A stretch of DNA of 64,000 nt from Firmicutes bacterium HGW-Firmicutes-14 (GTDB lineage Bacteria > Bacillota > Thermincolia > Thermincolales > UBA2595). The position numbers and the translations under genes are program-made. The stretch covers positions 1-64,000 of the forward strand of contig PHAB01000002.1 in assembly GCA_002840275.1 (NCBI GenBank), written 5' to 3'. Below, piece after piece: positions 45,107 to 54,093 of the stretch. Under the pieces are notes generated by a model. The model was not told the DNA's origin. It saw nothing but the letters and a program-made list of their open reading frames with translations, and searched no databases. The stretch's first letter is position 1. The number at the start of each line of letters is the position of its first letter.

Positions 45107-46741
45107 ATGCAGGTTTTCTCAAATGTTTTGGGAGGAATAGGAGTATTTCTTCTGGGTATGACCCTTTTGGCCAATGGTCTGAAAGCCCTTGCGGGAGATG
45201 CCTTGAGGAGAGGATTAAGCCGCTTTACGGGTGGGACCTTGTCGGCAATTCTGTCCGGAGCAGGTACAACCGCCCTCATACAGTCTTCCAGCGCCACTAC
45301 CCTTACCACCATTGGTTTTGTGAGTGCAGGGCTGCTTACCTTTCCCCAGGCAGTCGGGGTGATATTCGGTTCAAACCTGGGCACTACCAGCACTGGCTGG
45401 ATCGTGTCCCTGATAGGGTTAAAACTAAATATCAGTGCAGTTGCCCTGCCCCTGGTCGGCGTGGGGGTGTTGTTCAATCTTTTTTCCCGCGGCAGGTATT
45501 CATCCCTCGGCATGGCGGTTGCGGGTTTTGGCCTTATTTTTGTTGGGATTGACCTTCTTCGGGCAGGTATGGAATCAGTGGTGGTTGACCCCGGGATTTT
45601 CCCGGGAGACACGGTATGGAACCGGTTAGTCCTGGTTCTTGTGGGGGTATTTATGACCTTTGTCATGCAGTCCTCCAGTGCTGCCATGGTAACGACTCTG
45701 GCGGCTCTCCATTCGGGGGCTATAGTACTGGACCAGGCGGCTGCTCTGGTAATTGGGCAAAACGTCGGGACAACGGTAACCGCCGGCCTTGCTTCGGTGG
45801 GTGGGTCTGTCCCGGCCAAAAGAACGGCTCTGGCCCATGTTTTATTTAACCTGATTACCGGAGTTGCTGCGTTTTTGATACTTCCCCTGTTTATTTTTGC
45901 AGTTTCAGGCGCAACGCGGATAGCCAACATCACTGACCCCGCGGTTGCCCTGGCAGCTTTCCACACGGTTTTCAACATTCTGGGGCTGATACTGCTCGTA
46001 CCGGTTATGAGACAATTTATCGGTGTGATTATCAGGATTATACCTGACAGGGGGCCACAGCTTACCAGGCACCTGGACCCGACTGTGGCGGAAGTGGCGC
46101 CTGTGGCTGTTGAAGCAGCCCGAAGGACCCTGGTTGAGATCATGATTCTTGTTCTGGAGATTTCGGCAGATATTATCACTAAAAGGGCTGACCTTCAGGC
46201 TGCCGGTGAAAAACTGGATGCAGCAAGAGCTGCTCTGTCTGAAACCAGGCGGTTTTTGGGTCTTATCCGCACGGATTCTTCGTCCGACTTGGAATACCGG
46301 CGCCATCTTTCAGCCCTTCATGCGGTTGATCACCTGGAGCAGTTAGTAGAACATGCCGTAGAAAATGATTATTCAGGAACTATTGAAAAACATAACCGCC
46401 TGCGGGAAACAGCGCAAATGCTGATGGAGGCAATAATGTATACGGTCAGGGAGATAAAGGGTCCTGATACAGATTTACTGCTGGGGTCGGTCCAAAAGAC
46501 TTCTCAGTCAATTGCTGACCGGAGGCGTTCGGGCCGGGTGGAGGTATTGCACAAGACTGCGAAGGGTAAACTCGACCCGGAAACAGGGCTTGCCGAAATA
46601 AATGCTATGATTTGGCTGGACCGCCTGGCTTACCACCTGTGGCGGATGGTTGCCCACCTGGTGGAAGACAGCGCCGATGGCAGCAATAACAGCTCCGGAA
46701 CCGTAATGCGTGAAACTTCTAAAATACGGGATGAAAAATGA
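45107..46741 (+). CDS. Na/Pi cotransporter family protein with PhoU-like domain
   Basis: 544 residues from ATG 45107 after GAAGGGGAAG. Two inverted Na_Pi_cotrans repeats carry the signature QSSSATTLTTIGFVSAG (about 64) and QSSSAAMVTTLAALHSG (about 188). About 9 TM helices fill residues 1-310, followed by a cytoplasmic helical PhoU-like domain (about 330-530). It probably imports phosphate with sodium; bacterial members with PhoU domains are also linked to other anions. The stop overlaps the region just before the alcohol dehydrogenase start, so the two genes may be coupled. Confidence 0.92.
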   Translation: MQVFSNVLGGIGVFLLGMTLLANGLKALAGDALRRGLSRFTGGTLSAILSGAGTTALIQSSSATTLTTIGFVSAGLLTFPQAVGVIFGSNLGTTSTGWIVSLIGLKLNISAVALPLVGVGVLFNLFSRGRYSSLGMAVAGFGLIFVGIDLLRAGMESVVVDPGIFPGDTVWNRLVLVLVGVFMTFVMQSSSAAMVTTLAALHSGAIVLDQAAALVIGQNVGTTVTAGLASVGGSVPAKRTALAHVLFNLITGVAAFLILPLFIFAVSGATRIANITDPAVALAAFHTVFNILGLILLVPVMRQFIGVIIRIIPDRGPQLTRHLDPTVAEVAPVAVEAARRTLVEIMILVLEISADIITKRADLQAAGEKLDAARAALSETRRFLGLIRTDSSSDLEYRRHLSALHAVDHLEQLVEHAVENDYSGTIEKHNRLRETAQMLMEAIMYTVREIKGPDTDLLLGSVQKTSQSIADRRRSGRVEVLHKTAKGKLDPETGLAEINAMIWLDRLAYHLWRMVAHLVEDSADGSNNSSGTVMRETSKIRDEK

Positions 46742-46758
46742 GGAAGGAGGCTTTTGCC

Positions 46759-47751
46759 ATGTATGCAATGGTCCTTGATGGACCCGGGAAACCGCTTAGG
46801 GCGGCTGATTTGCCTATACCTGAACCGGGGCAGGACCAGGTATTGCTCCGGGTCAATGCCTGCGGAGTGTGCCGGACAGACCTTCATATAGTTGACGGAG
46901 AACTGACAGAGCCCAAGCTGCCTCTTATCCCGGGGCACCAGATTGTGGGTACTGTCGTAAAAGCGGGAGAAGATGTGCATTTATTTAAGGAAGGTGCCAG
47001 GGTGGGTGTGCCATGGCTCGGCTCCACCTGCAGCCGGTGCAGTTACTGCCGGTCGGGCCGGGAAAACCTGTGTGATAACGCCCGCTTTACCGGGTACCAG
47101 CTGAATGGCGGTTTTGCCGAATATACTGTTGCTGATTTCCGTTTCTGTTTTCCTGTTCCTGACGGGTACCCTGACCTGCAAGCTGCGCCGCTGTTATGTG
47201 CCGGGCTTATCGGGTATCGTTCCCTGACCATGGCGGGGGAGGCCGGGAATCTTGGAATTTACGGTTTCGGAGCCGCGGCCCATATTGTGGCCCAGGTAGC
47301 CCGTTACCAGGGGCGGAAGATATATGCCTTTACCCGGCCGGGAGATGATGCTGCCAAAAGGTTTGCCATGGATTTGGGGGCTGTTTGGGCCGGTGATTCC
47401 GGTCAAATGCCTCCTGTGGAACTGGATGCGGCTATAATTTTTGCCCCGGACGGTTCGACTGTTCCCGCCGCTTTAAAAGCTGTGGCCAAGGGAGGGATTG
47501 TGGTCTGTGGCGGGATTCATATGAGTGATATCCCGTCGTTTCCTTATGAAATCCTCTGGGGTGAGCGGATTATCAGGTCTGTAGCGAACCTCACCCGTGA
47601 AGACGGGGTAGAGTTCCTGGCCCTGGCCCCCAGGATTCCCGTCCACACTGAAGTTCAGCCTTTTCCCCTGAGCAGGGCCAATGAGGCTCTGGAGGCACTG
47701 CGCAGCGGCAGTGTCCGCGGCGCAGTAGTACTGGTTCCTGACCAGGGGTAA
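46759..47751 (+). CDS. Zinc-dependent alcohol dehydrogenase (AdhA type)
   Basis: 330 residues from ATG 46759, 8 nt after AAGGAGG. Medium-chain dehydrogenase: catalytic zinc site CGVCRTDLHIVDGEL (Cys about 36) with GHQIVGTVVKAGE, structural zinc CSRCSYCRSGRENLC (about 92-106), and a Rossmann segment LGIYGFGAAAHIVAQVARYQG where the usual GxGxxG is GFGAAA. It oxidises or reduces alcohols/aldehydes with NAD(P)H. Substrate unknown. Confidence 0.92.
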   Translation: MYAMVLDGPGKPLRAADLPIPEPGQDQVLLRVNACGVCRTDLHIVDGELTEPKLPLIPGHQIVGTVVKAGEDVHLFKEGARVGVPWLGSTCSRCSYCRSGRENLCDNARFTGYQLNGGFAEYTVADFRFCFPVPDGYPDLQAAPLLCAGLIGYRSLTMAGEAGNLGIYGFGAAAHIVAQVARYQGRKIYAFTRPGDDAAKRFAMDLGAVWAGDSGQMPPVELDAAIIFAPDGSTVPAALKAVAKGGIVVCGGIHMSDIPSFPYEILWGERIIRSVANLTREDGVEFLALAPRIPVHTEVQPFPLSRANEALEALRSGSVRGAVVLVPDQG

Positions 47752-47790
47752 AGATGTTTTATTGTTTTCAACCGATAAATGGACAGCAAT

Positions 47791-47825
47791 AGTGGTTGGG
47801 GCATTTGGCCCCAGCCACTTTTTTA
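47791..47825. terminator. Terminator between adh and the second YheC/YheD gene
   Basis: A 12-bp stem (47791-47802 with 47808-47819, one G-U) and six T; it lies between convergent genes. Confidence 0.92.
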
Positions 47826-49175
47826 ATTATCACTGAAACCGGCCAGAAAGGTCGCGTAATCCAGGGGGTATTTGTACAGGAGCATAGGCCAGAGGGGATA
47901 TTCTTTCTGAATAAAAATAGGAATAATACCCGGGTTCCCATTGGCTTCTATCAGCCACGGTTTTCCTTCTTGGTCAAATACGATATCCAGCCCCAGCTCT
48001 CCCAGGGGCCCGAACTCTCTGTCCAGCGCTTCGGCCGTCCCGAGAGTCAGTTCTTTTAACAAGCTGAGAAGACGGTCTTTTGAATAAGGAAGCCGGGGCA
48101 GAATGCTCTCATAAAAGTCTTTGAGCGGGATAAGCTTTGCTCCGGCCGTGAAATTCGTAAGGAAACCCTCACCGAAGGAACCCTTGGCAAACATGCCTGG
48201 TATTACCCATTGACCTTTACCGTTTTTCATGGCCCAGGTACGGATTGAGAAGGGACCTCCTTTAAAATTCATTCTGCGGATCCCCTGCTGAATGATGTAC
48301 GGCCTTTTCCGCCCGGCGGCTTTCTTAATAACATCTGAGATTTCTTTAGGGGACGAAAGCAGCCCTGTATATTTTTTGCCGCCGGTCATATAAGAATACT
48401 CCGGGACATCCCGGCCGGTATTGTTTACCACAATGATGCCGTGTCCCTTCATGCCGTTGACAGGTTTAAGAAATACCTCTCCATGGTCCTGCAGCATAGA
48501 CATTAACTGGCTGGCAACAGTATATTCCCACGTTTCCGGAATGTGGTTTTTTAATACCTCATCCCTGGACAGCACCTTCACAAATTGCAGTTTATCTATC
48601 ATTGTTTTTTTATTAAAAATTCTATTGCGGCCGATTAAGTTTTCAAGCCAGATATGACATATATAAGGGTTCGGATAGCACCGGTCTATAACGGCATCAG
48701 GAAAGGGGAATTCACTTTCACTCCAGGTATTTTTCGTATAATCATAACTATAACCGGTAATAGTCCTTTTTTGGGTATTGATGCTGCGGCCCCGGAAAAC
48801 ATAAAGGATACCGTTATGGCTGTTCAGTTTTGCATATGACCTGTAAAATCCCAGCCTGGCGGGGACATGAGCAGGAAAGGTAAGAATTCCTATGACCGGT
48901 CCAAGCCGAAAAGCTCCGTCCTTCTCTTGTTTTACCCCCATAAAGGTTTCTAATGGGATACAGAGCTGCTTCAGCGCTTCCGGGGACAAACCCAATACCG
49001 GGTCTGTGCTGTTTCCTTCAGGCAGCAGGCGGGTTATGACATCAATACTTTTGGCTCCGCATTTAAGTGTTATTGATTGATTGGCTGTAAGGCCATATTG
49101 ATCTATCAGTTCCTGTGGTACTGACCAGATGTTCTTTTTATGTTCTGTACAGTAAATCTTGTACCGTTTTTGCAT
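47823..49175 (-). CDS. YheC/YheD-family ATP-grasp protein, second copy
   Basis: 450 residues from the minus-strand ATG at 49175 after AAAGGTGG. Colinear with the protein at 43476-44840: IWSVPQELIDQYGLTANQ, LGPVIGILTFPAHVPARLGFY, then an ATP-grasp domain with VFLKPVNGMKGHGIIVV, GPFSIRTWAMKNGKGQW and LGLDIVFDQEGKPWLIEANGNP. Expected to be a spore-coat-linked ligase-like enzyme. The two copies flank the transporter/adh pair and are clearly diverged paralogues, not a recent duplication. Confidence 0.9.
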   Translation of the reverse strand: MQKRYKIYCTEHKKNIWSVPQELIDQYGLTANQSITLKCGAKSIDVITRLLPEGNSTDPVLGLSPEALKQLCIPLETFMGVKQEKDGAFRLGPVIGILTFPAHVPARLGFYRSYAKLNSHNGILYVFRGRSINTQKRTITGYSYDYTKNTWSESEFPFPDAVIDRCYPNPYICHIWLENLIGRNRIFNKKTMIDKLQFVKVLSRDEVLKNHIPETWEYTVASQLMSMLQDHGEVFLKPVNGMKGHGIIVVNNTGRDVPEYSYMTGGKKYTGLLSSPKEISDVIKKAAGRKRPYIIQQGIRRMNFKGGPFSIRTWAMKNGKGQWVIPGMFAKGSFGEGFLTNFTAGAKLIPLKDFYESILPRLPYSKDRLLSLLKELTLGTAEALDREFGPLGELGLDIVFDQEGKPWLIEANGNPGIIPIFIQKEYPLWPMLLYKYPLDYATFLAGFSDN

Positions 49176-49351
49176 TCTGACCACCTTTACATAATTTAAT
49201 ACTTTTTATCACTATATGATTTTAGGGAATTTTGGGTGCCCCCGGAGCAGCCAATTTACCGGACAAAACAAAATTATACCAGCCTGGTTGGATTAATTTT
49301 TTAATTCGGGAAATAATAATTCCGAAATCATATTAAAGAGAGGTGTTTTCT

Positions 49352-49555
49352 TTGACGTTAGACAGGATTGCATTGATTTTAGTAATTATTGGGGCATTGA
49401 ACTGGCTGCTGGTGGGGTTATTCAGATATGACCTGGTTGCCGGCCTGTTCGGTGGTTCTACCTCCCTGGTCAGCAGGATTATCTACGTGTTGATAGGGGT
49501 GGCTGGGGCCTGGTGTATCAGCCTGCTGGTCAGACCGCGGGAAAAGGCAAAATAG
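49352..49555 (+). CDS. DUF378 membrane protein
   Basis: 67 residues from TTG 49352 after AAAGAGAGG. Two TM helices with the family signature ALILVIIGALNWLLVGLFRYDLVAGLFG and SRIIYVLIGVAGAW (positions about 6-33 and 41-54). DUF378 proteins are small membrane proteins of unknown function. A terminator follows directly. Confidence 0.88.
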   Translation: MTLDRIALILVIIGALNWLLVGLFRYDLVAGLFGGSTSLVSRIIYVLIGVAGAWCISLLVRPREKAK

Positions 49556-49578
49556 TTTAAAAAGAATAGTTTTTAATC

Positions 49579-49614
49579 AAAACAGAGCAGGACCCAGTGT
49601 CCTGCTCTGTTTTA
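49579..49614 (+). terminator. Terminator of the DUF378 gene
   Basis: A 15-bp stem (49579-49593 with 49599-49613), a 5-nt loop and a TTTT end. Confidence 0.92.
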
Positions 49615-49633
49615 AAACAGGGGAGGTGATCTC

Positions 49634-49819
49634 TTGCTGTGTCCTGAAATAAAAACGGTCAGGGTGGACAGCTGGCGGCCGGAATCCCGGCTGGAAGTCA
49701 GCCGTCTGCTGGATGGTGGATGGGAAATGGCGGCGGTAAGTACTGAAAAGCGTTATCCTTGCTGTGGCAGGGTCCCGGGAACTATTGAAACCGTGTATTA
49801 CCGGCTGCAAAAAAAATAA
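49634..49819 (+). CDS. Small hypothetical protein
   Basis: 61 residues from TTG 49634, preceded by GGGGAGGTGAT, which is why it is accepted as a gene. One beta-alpha-beta-like unit SRLEVSRLLDGGWEMAAVST and a CC pair (YPCCGR). No family recognised. It lies between a terminator and the ZIP transporter gene. Confidence 0.5.
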   Translation: MLCPEIKTVRVDSWRPESRLEVSRLLDGGWEMAAVSTEKRYPCCGRVPGTIETVYYRLQKK

Positions 49820-49887
49820 AATTGTCTCCGGCCCTGGGTGTGATATAATAGTAATGTTAGCCAATTTGAAATGAAAGGGCCGGAAAA

Positions 49888-50703
49888 ATGCTGGATTTTA
49901 TACAGGGGCAGAGTCCTGTTATACAGGCGCTTATTGCCACGTGTTTTACATGGAGTATCACGATACTTGGCGCTGCATCGGTCTTTGTGGCCAAAGATAT
50001 AGGCAAAAGGGTTTTGGATTCCATGCTGGGGTTTGCAGCCGGGGTTATGATAGCTGCCAGCTATTGGTCTCTCCTGGCCCCGTCTATCGAAATGTCAGAG
50101 GGCGGTGGGTTTCCCGCCTGGTTCCCCGCCACAGTGGGATTTGCTCTTGGCGGGATATTCCTCCTGGGCATAGACAGGCTTATTCCCCACCTGCACCTGG
50201 GCGGATCAATTGATGATGCCGAGGGAATAAAGACGTCCTGGAGGCGCAGTACCCTGCTTGTTCTCGCGGTTACCCTGCACCATATCCCTGAAGGATTGGC
50301 TGTAGGGGTGGCTTTTGGTTCTGCGGCAGCAGGTTTCCCGTCAGCCAGTTTTATGGGGGCGATTGCTCTGGCCATAGGAATTGCTATTCAAAACTTCCCG
50401 GAGGGAATGGCTGTTTCCCTGCCCCTGCGCCGGGAAGGGCTTTCACTAAAGGCAAGTTTTTTCTATGGTCAGCTCTCGGGGCTGGTTGAGCCTGTAGCCG
50501 GTGTCATCGGGGCGGCGGTGGTCCTGATGGTCAGGCCGGTACTGCCTTATGCCCTGGGGTTTGCCGCAGGGGCCATGATCTATGTCGTCATAGAAGAACT
50601 GATACCCGAATCCCAGCGGGGCAGTCATAACGACCTGGCTACCATGAGTGCAATGCTGGGGTTTGTGGTAATGATGATTCTGGAAGTAACCTTTGGGGGA
50701 TGA
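49888..50703 (+). CDS. ZIP-family divalent metal transporter
   Basis: 271 residues from ATG 49888 after AAAGGGCCGG. Eight TM helices; the metal-binding helices have LAVTLHHIPEGLAVGVAFG (about 129-147) and AIQNFPEGMAVSLPLRREG (about 168-186), the HxxPEG and NxPEG signatures. Cytoplasmic loop HLHLGG. It likely takes up Zn2+ or related metals (ZupT type). Followed by the long palindrome. Confidence 0.93.
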   Translation: MLDFIQGQSPVIQALIATCFTWSITILGAASVFVAKDIGKRVLDSMLGFAAGVMIAASYWSLLAPSIEMSEGGGFPAWFPATVGFALGGIFLLGIDRLIPHLHLGGSIDDAEGIKTSWRRSTLLVLAVTLHHIPEGLAVGVAFGSAAAGFPSASFMGAIALAIGIAIQNFPEGMAVSLPLRREGLSLKASFFYGQLSGLVEPVAGVIGAAVVLMVRPVLPYALGFAAGAMIYVVIEELIPESQRGSHNDLATMSAMLGFVVMMILEVTFGG

Positions 50704-50713
50704 TTAACAAAGA

Positions 50714-50928
50714 GGGGTGTCTCAAAAGAGGCACCCCCATTAGTATACCAAAAAGGACTGGGCAAATGTTTTCCGGAGCGGGGCTTAAATCGTCAATCGG
50801 TCGGAGACCCGCCTGGCTAAAAATGGCGGGAGCCGTGTCCGATTGAGATTTCGCCCAGAGCGGAGGAATCATTTGTCCAGTCCCGGTTTTGGATTAAGCA
50901 AACGGGGGTGCCTCTTTTGAGACACCCC
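50714..50928. repeat. 215-bp nested palindromic element, MITE-like
   Basis: The two ends are a perfect 25-bp inverted repeat (50714-50738 and 50904-50928), and each end is itself a 10-bp hairpin with an AAAA or TTTT loop. Inside, 50755-50768 pairs with 50870-50883 (one mismatch), the segment near 50787-50803 pairs roughly with 50838-50851, and CCCGCC (50808) pairs with GGCGGG (50825). All pairs share one centre near 50820, so either strand folds into a single long hairpin. No ORF. It sits between convergent zip and hcp genes and could end both transcripts. Confidence 0.85.
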
Positions 50929-50940
50929 CGGATGTTTCTG

Positions 50941-52233
50941 TTATCCCATCATTTTGGCCAGGTCAGCACTGGCATCACCGCTGATCAGCTGCAGATTGAA
51001 GTTTTTCACGAGGACATCAACCACATTCGGAGTTAGGAACTCAGGGGCTTTTGGACCGATCCACATGTTCCTGACTCCCAGGCTAAACAGTCCGAGCAGG
51101 ATGGCTACGGCTTTCTGTTCAAACCAGGACAGGACGATGGTCAGTGGCAGGTCGTTTACACTGCAGTTGAAGGCATCGGCCAGGGCCAGAGCAATTTTGA
51201 CAGCGGAAATGGAATTGTTGCATTGACCGAGGTCGATAAACCGGGGTATGCCGGTTCCTTCGATGGTACCGAAATCAATATCATTGAACCTGAACTTGCC
51301 ACATGAGGTTGTCAGTATAACACAGTCTTTTGGCACCAGGGAAGCCAGGTCCCTGAAATATTCGCGGCCCTTGGTCGGAGCGTCACACCCGGCGATACAG
51401 AAAAATCTCTTGATCTTTCCTGCCTTTACAGCATCAATGATGGCCGGGGCCAGGGGCAGGACATTTTCATGATGAAAACCTGTGGTCAGGGTCTTATCTG
51501 ATGTCACATTGGCAGAAGGGAGGGACAGGGCTTTTTCGATAAGAGGTGTGAAATCGTCATTCTCAATCTTCCGGCTCTCCTGTACTCCAGTTACACCATA
51601 AGTCCACATGCGGTCGGCATAGTTCTTGTTCCTGACCGGCATTACACAGTTGGTGGTAACAAGGATAGCCCCGGGGAAATCTTCAAAAAGCTGGCGCTGG
51701 TCATACCATGCTTTACCCACATTCCCCCTGAGATGTCCGTATTTCTTCAGTTCCGGATACCCGTGAGCGGGCAGCATCTCAGAGTGGGTATAAATGTTGA
51801 TTCCTTTTCCCTCGGTTTGTTTCAGCAGTTCCTTCAGGGCATACAGGTCGTGGCCCGATACCAGGATGGAATGTCCTTCCACTTTATCCTGGGAGACGGT
51901 TACAGGTTTGGGTACACCAAGGTTGGAAACATGGGCCTTATCCAGGAGATCCATGACTTTTACCGTGGCGTCTCCTACTTTGAGAGCCATGCCGACGGTG
52001 TCTTCCAGGTTGAAATTGACATTTGTGAGGGTTGAATACAGGGCCTTATGGGTGATGCCATCGACTTCGGGGTCAATGTATCCCAGTTCCCTGGCGTGGG
52101 TCGCATATGCTGCCACACCTTTCAGGCCTAAGATAATGGTATCCTGCAGGCTGGCGATATCTTCATTCTTGCCGCAGACGCCTGACTTGGTACAGCCTCC
52201 CTTTGGGGTTTGTTCACATTGGTAACAGAACAT
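50941..52233 (-). CDS. hcp: Hydroxylamine reductase / hybrid cluster protein
   Basis: 430 residues on the minus strand, starting MFCYQCEQTPKGGC at the normal Hcp N-terminus. Class I C-x2-C-x7-C-x5-C cluster (CYQCEQTPKGGCTKSGVCGK). Hybrid-cluster ligands in SGHDLYALKELL, TTNCVMPV, GCDAPTKGREYF, TTSCGKFRFND and WFEQKA. Very similar along its length to the protein at 38070-39449 but without that protein's extension. It reduces hydroxylamine or NO, protecting against nitrosative stress. No hcr reductase gene is adjacent. Confidence 0.95.
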   Translation of the reverse strand: MFCYQCEQTPKGGCTKSGVCGKNEDIASLQDTIILGLKGVAAYATHARELGYIDPEVDGITHKALYSTLTNVNFNLEDTVGMALKVGDATVKVMDLLDKAHVSNLGVPKPVTVSQDKVEGHSILVSGHDLYALKELLKQTEGKGINIYTHSEMLPAHGYPELKKYGHLRGNVGKAWYDQRQLFEDFPGAILVTTNCVMPVRNKNYADRMWTYGVTGVQESRKIENDDFTPLIEKALSLPSANVTSDKTLTTGFHHENVLPLAPAIIDAVKAGKIKRFFCIAGCDAPTKGREYFRDLASLVPKDCVILTTSCGKFRFNDIDFGTIEGTGIPRFIDLGQCNNSISAVKIALALADAFNCSVNDLPLTIVLSWFEQKAVAILLGLFSLGVRNMWIGPKAPEFLTPNVVDVLVKNFNLQLISGDASADLAKMMG

Positions 52234-52451
52234 ACTATCAGCTCCTTTGGTTTATGTTTTAATCTGTTTTTGTAACCTTTTGGATGTGTCCATTATAAAC
52301 GGTGAGCAGAACTAATACTGTAATATAAATCACATTCCGGAGTGAAGTTAGTTAAAGTTTGCCGGGACATAAATCATGTAAACCGCGCCAGCCTTGACTG
52401 GAAACTTGGCAAATACTATACTGAGACTGATGACTGAAAAGGGGAAAAATT

Positions 52452-53624
52452 ATGTCCAATGCCAACCTGTATGCCTTAAAGGAAAAAGTAAAAAATTTCG
52501 CCCTGTCATCCGGTATTGATAAAATCGGGTTCACTGATACGCGTCCGCTGGCGGAGCACCTGCCCCGCCTGCTGAGGCGTCAGGAAGCTCTATATGATGG
52601 CGCAATCAGGGAGGGAGACCCCGATAAGAGGATCAATCCCGCTCTTCATCTGCCCGGGGCCCAATCGGTTATATCAGTCGCTATAGCGTACCCTGCGGCG
52701 GACAGTGACCCGGCTCAACAGGAGGCAGGGCCTGACCGGGCAGGAAGTCCGGGCCGGGGGGAGTTCAGCGTAATTTCCAGGGGAACGGATTATCACAAAG
52801 TTGTTATGGAAAAGCTGGAGAATCTCGGCCGGTTCATTAGGTCTGAAGTTCCCGGTGCCCGGACAGTGGCGATGACAGATAAAGAGGAAATACTGGAAAA
52901 GGCGATTGCTGTCAGGTCCGGCCTGGGGTGGTTCGGAAAAAATCACCTCTTGATAACACCCGAATATGGGTCCTGGGTGGTGCTGGGGGAATTAATCACC
53001 GATATACCGTTCCCGGCAGACCGTCCCGTACAGGGGGGATGCGGCAGCTGTACAGGGTGCATAGAAGCCTGTCCCACCGGGGCGCTTAAGGAAGGACACG
53101 ACCTGGCCCTGGACAGGTGCCTGGCTTCCCTCACTCTTGTCAAGTCTGCAATTCCCAGGGAAATCAGGGGGTTGATGGGCAGCACTGTTTACGGGTGTGA
53201 TATCTGCCAGAAGGCATGTCCCTTTAACAGGGATATAACGGCTGCCCGGCATCCGGAGTTTAGTTTTGATAATGAAGATGCTTTTCCGGTGTTGAAGGAC
53301 ATTATAGGGATGAGCAATTCCCAATTCAGGAAAAGGTTTGGGCATATCTCGGGAGCATGGCGTGGAAGGAATCCCATCCAGCGAAACGCGATAATTGCTG
53401 CCGGGAACCTCAGGGACCCTGAAACCCTGCCGGAATTAATCAGGGTCCTGGAAAAGGATGACAGACCGGTATTAAGGGGAGCTGCCGCCTGGGCCCTTGG
53501 GCGGATCGGGTTATATGAGGGTATATGTGCCCTGGAAGCAGCCCTGAAAAGGGAAAAGCACCCGGAGGTGCTTGAAGAGGTTAGGGAAAGCCTGTTAAAT
53601 TATCCCTTGGCCAATTTGGAATGA
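52452..53624 (+). CDS. queG: Epoxyqueuosine reductase
   Basis: Last step of queuosine tRNA modification, reducing epoxyqueuosine with cobalamin and two [4Fe-4S] clusters. 390 residues from ATG 52452. Domains: N-terminal DUF1730/cobalamin region (KEEILEKAIAVRSGLGWFGKN, about 140-160), ferredoxin clusters CGSCTGCIEACPTGAL (about 197) and CDICQKACPFN (about 255), and C-terminal HEAT-like repeats (LRGAAAWALGRIGLYEG). A CGGGACATAAAT match to the CggR-operator box lies about 90 nt upstream. Confidence 0.95.
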   Translation: MSNANLYALKEKVKNFALSSGIDKIGFTDTRPLAEHLPRLLRRQEALYDGAIREGDPDKRINPALHLPGAQSVISVAIAYPAADSDPAQQEAGPDRAGSPGRGEFSVISRGTDYHKVVMEKLENLGRFIRSEVPGARTVAMTDKEEILEKAIAVRSGLGWFGKNHLLITPEYGSWVVLGELITDIPFPADRPVQGGCGSCTGCIEACPTGALKEGHDLALDRCLASLTLVKSAIPREIRGLMGSTVYGCDICQKACPFNRDITAARHPEFSFDNEDAFPVLKDIIGMSNSQFRKRFGHISGAWRGRNPIQRNAIIAAGNLRDPETLPELIRVLEKDDRPVLRGAAAWALGRIGLYEGICALEAALKREKHPEVLEEVRESLLNYPLANLE

Positions 53625-53860
53625 ATATCTTTCACCAGGAAATTTACTTCCTCACAGCATTTTTTAATCTGTTCCAGTAACTTTTGATGTTTCATCATCA
53701 TCTCCATCATTTGGTCCATCCCGGGCATTGGGGGATGAAACTTAGGTGGCTTGGCCGGAGGGTACATCATCATGGGGCATTGGCCCGCGGGATGCATTCC
53801 CCCGCAATAGGGGCACATATAGCCTTGGCTGTAGCCATAGGGGTAATCTGAATAGTACAT
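53600..53860 (-). CDS. Small Met/Pro/Tyr-rich protein with CPYCGG motif
   Basis: 86 residues from the minus-strand ATG after AAGGAGG. The N-terminus is Tyr-rich (YYSDYPYGYSQGYM), then a CPYCGGMHPAGQC zinc-knuckle-like site, a Met/Pro stretch (MYPPAKPPKFHPPMPGM), and a C-terminal helix with CC. It resembles small spore-coat or surface proteins by composition only. Its 3' end overlaps the queG 3' end by 25 nt. Confidence 0.6.
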   Translation of the reverse strand: MYYSDYPYGYSQGYMCPYCGGMHPAGQCPMMMYPPAKPPKFHPPMPGMDQMMEMMMKHQKLLEQIKKCCEEVNFLVKDIHSKLAKG

Positions 53861-54093
53861 TCTGCAAACCTCCTTAAGATTGACATAAACTTTGTTCTTT
53901 CTTAGTTTATTGTATTAGTAGATAAGGCTGGTTTGTGACTAACGGGAGAAATTTTTCTTGAAAATCGTCGATATTCAAAGGCCGGAATATCGGGCAGCTT
54001 AACAACTAATAAAGGGTTTTCCCCCGGCTCGCTAGAATTTATACTTAAATCAAAGAACATTTTCGAAGATTTTATAATTGGGGGTGTTTACCG

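Noticed and set aside
44992-46179. 395-codon minus-strand ORF
   Set aside because: Antisense shadow of the Na/Pi transporter: Thr/Arg/Pro-rich translation typical of reversed GC-biased codons, no ribosome site.
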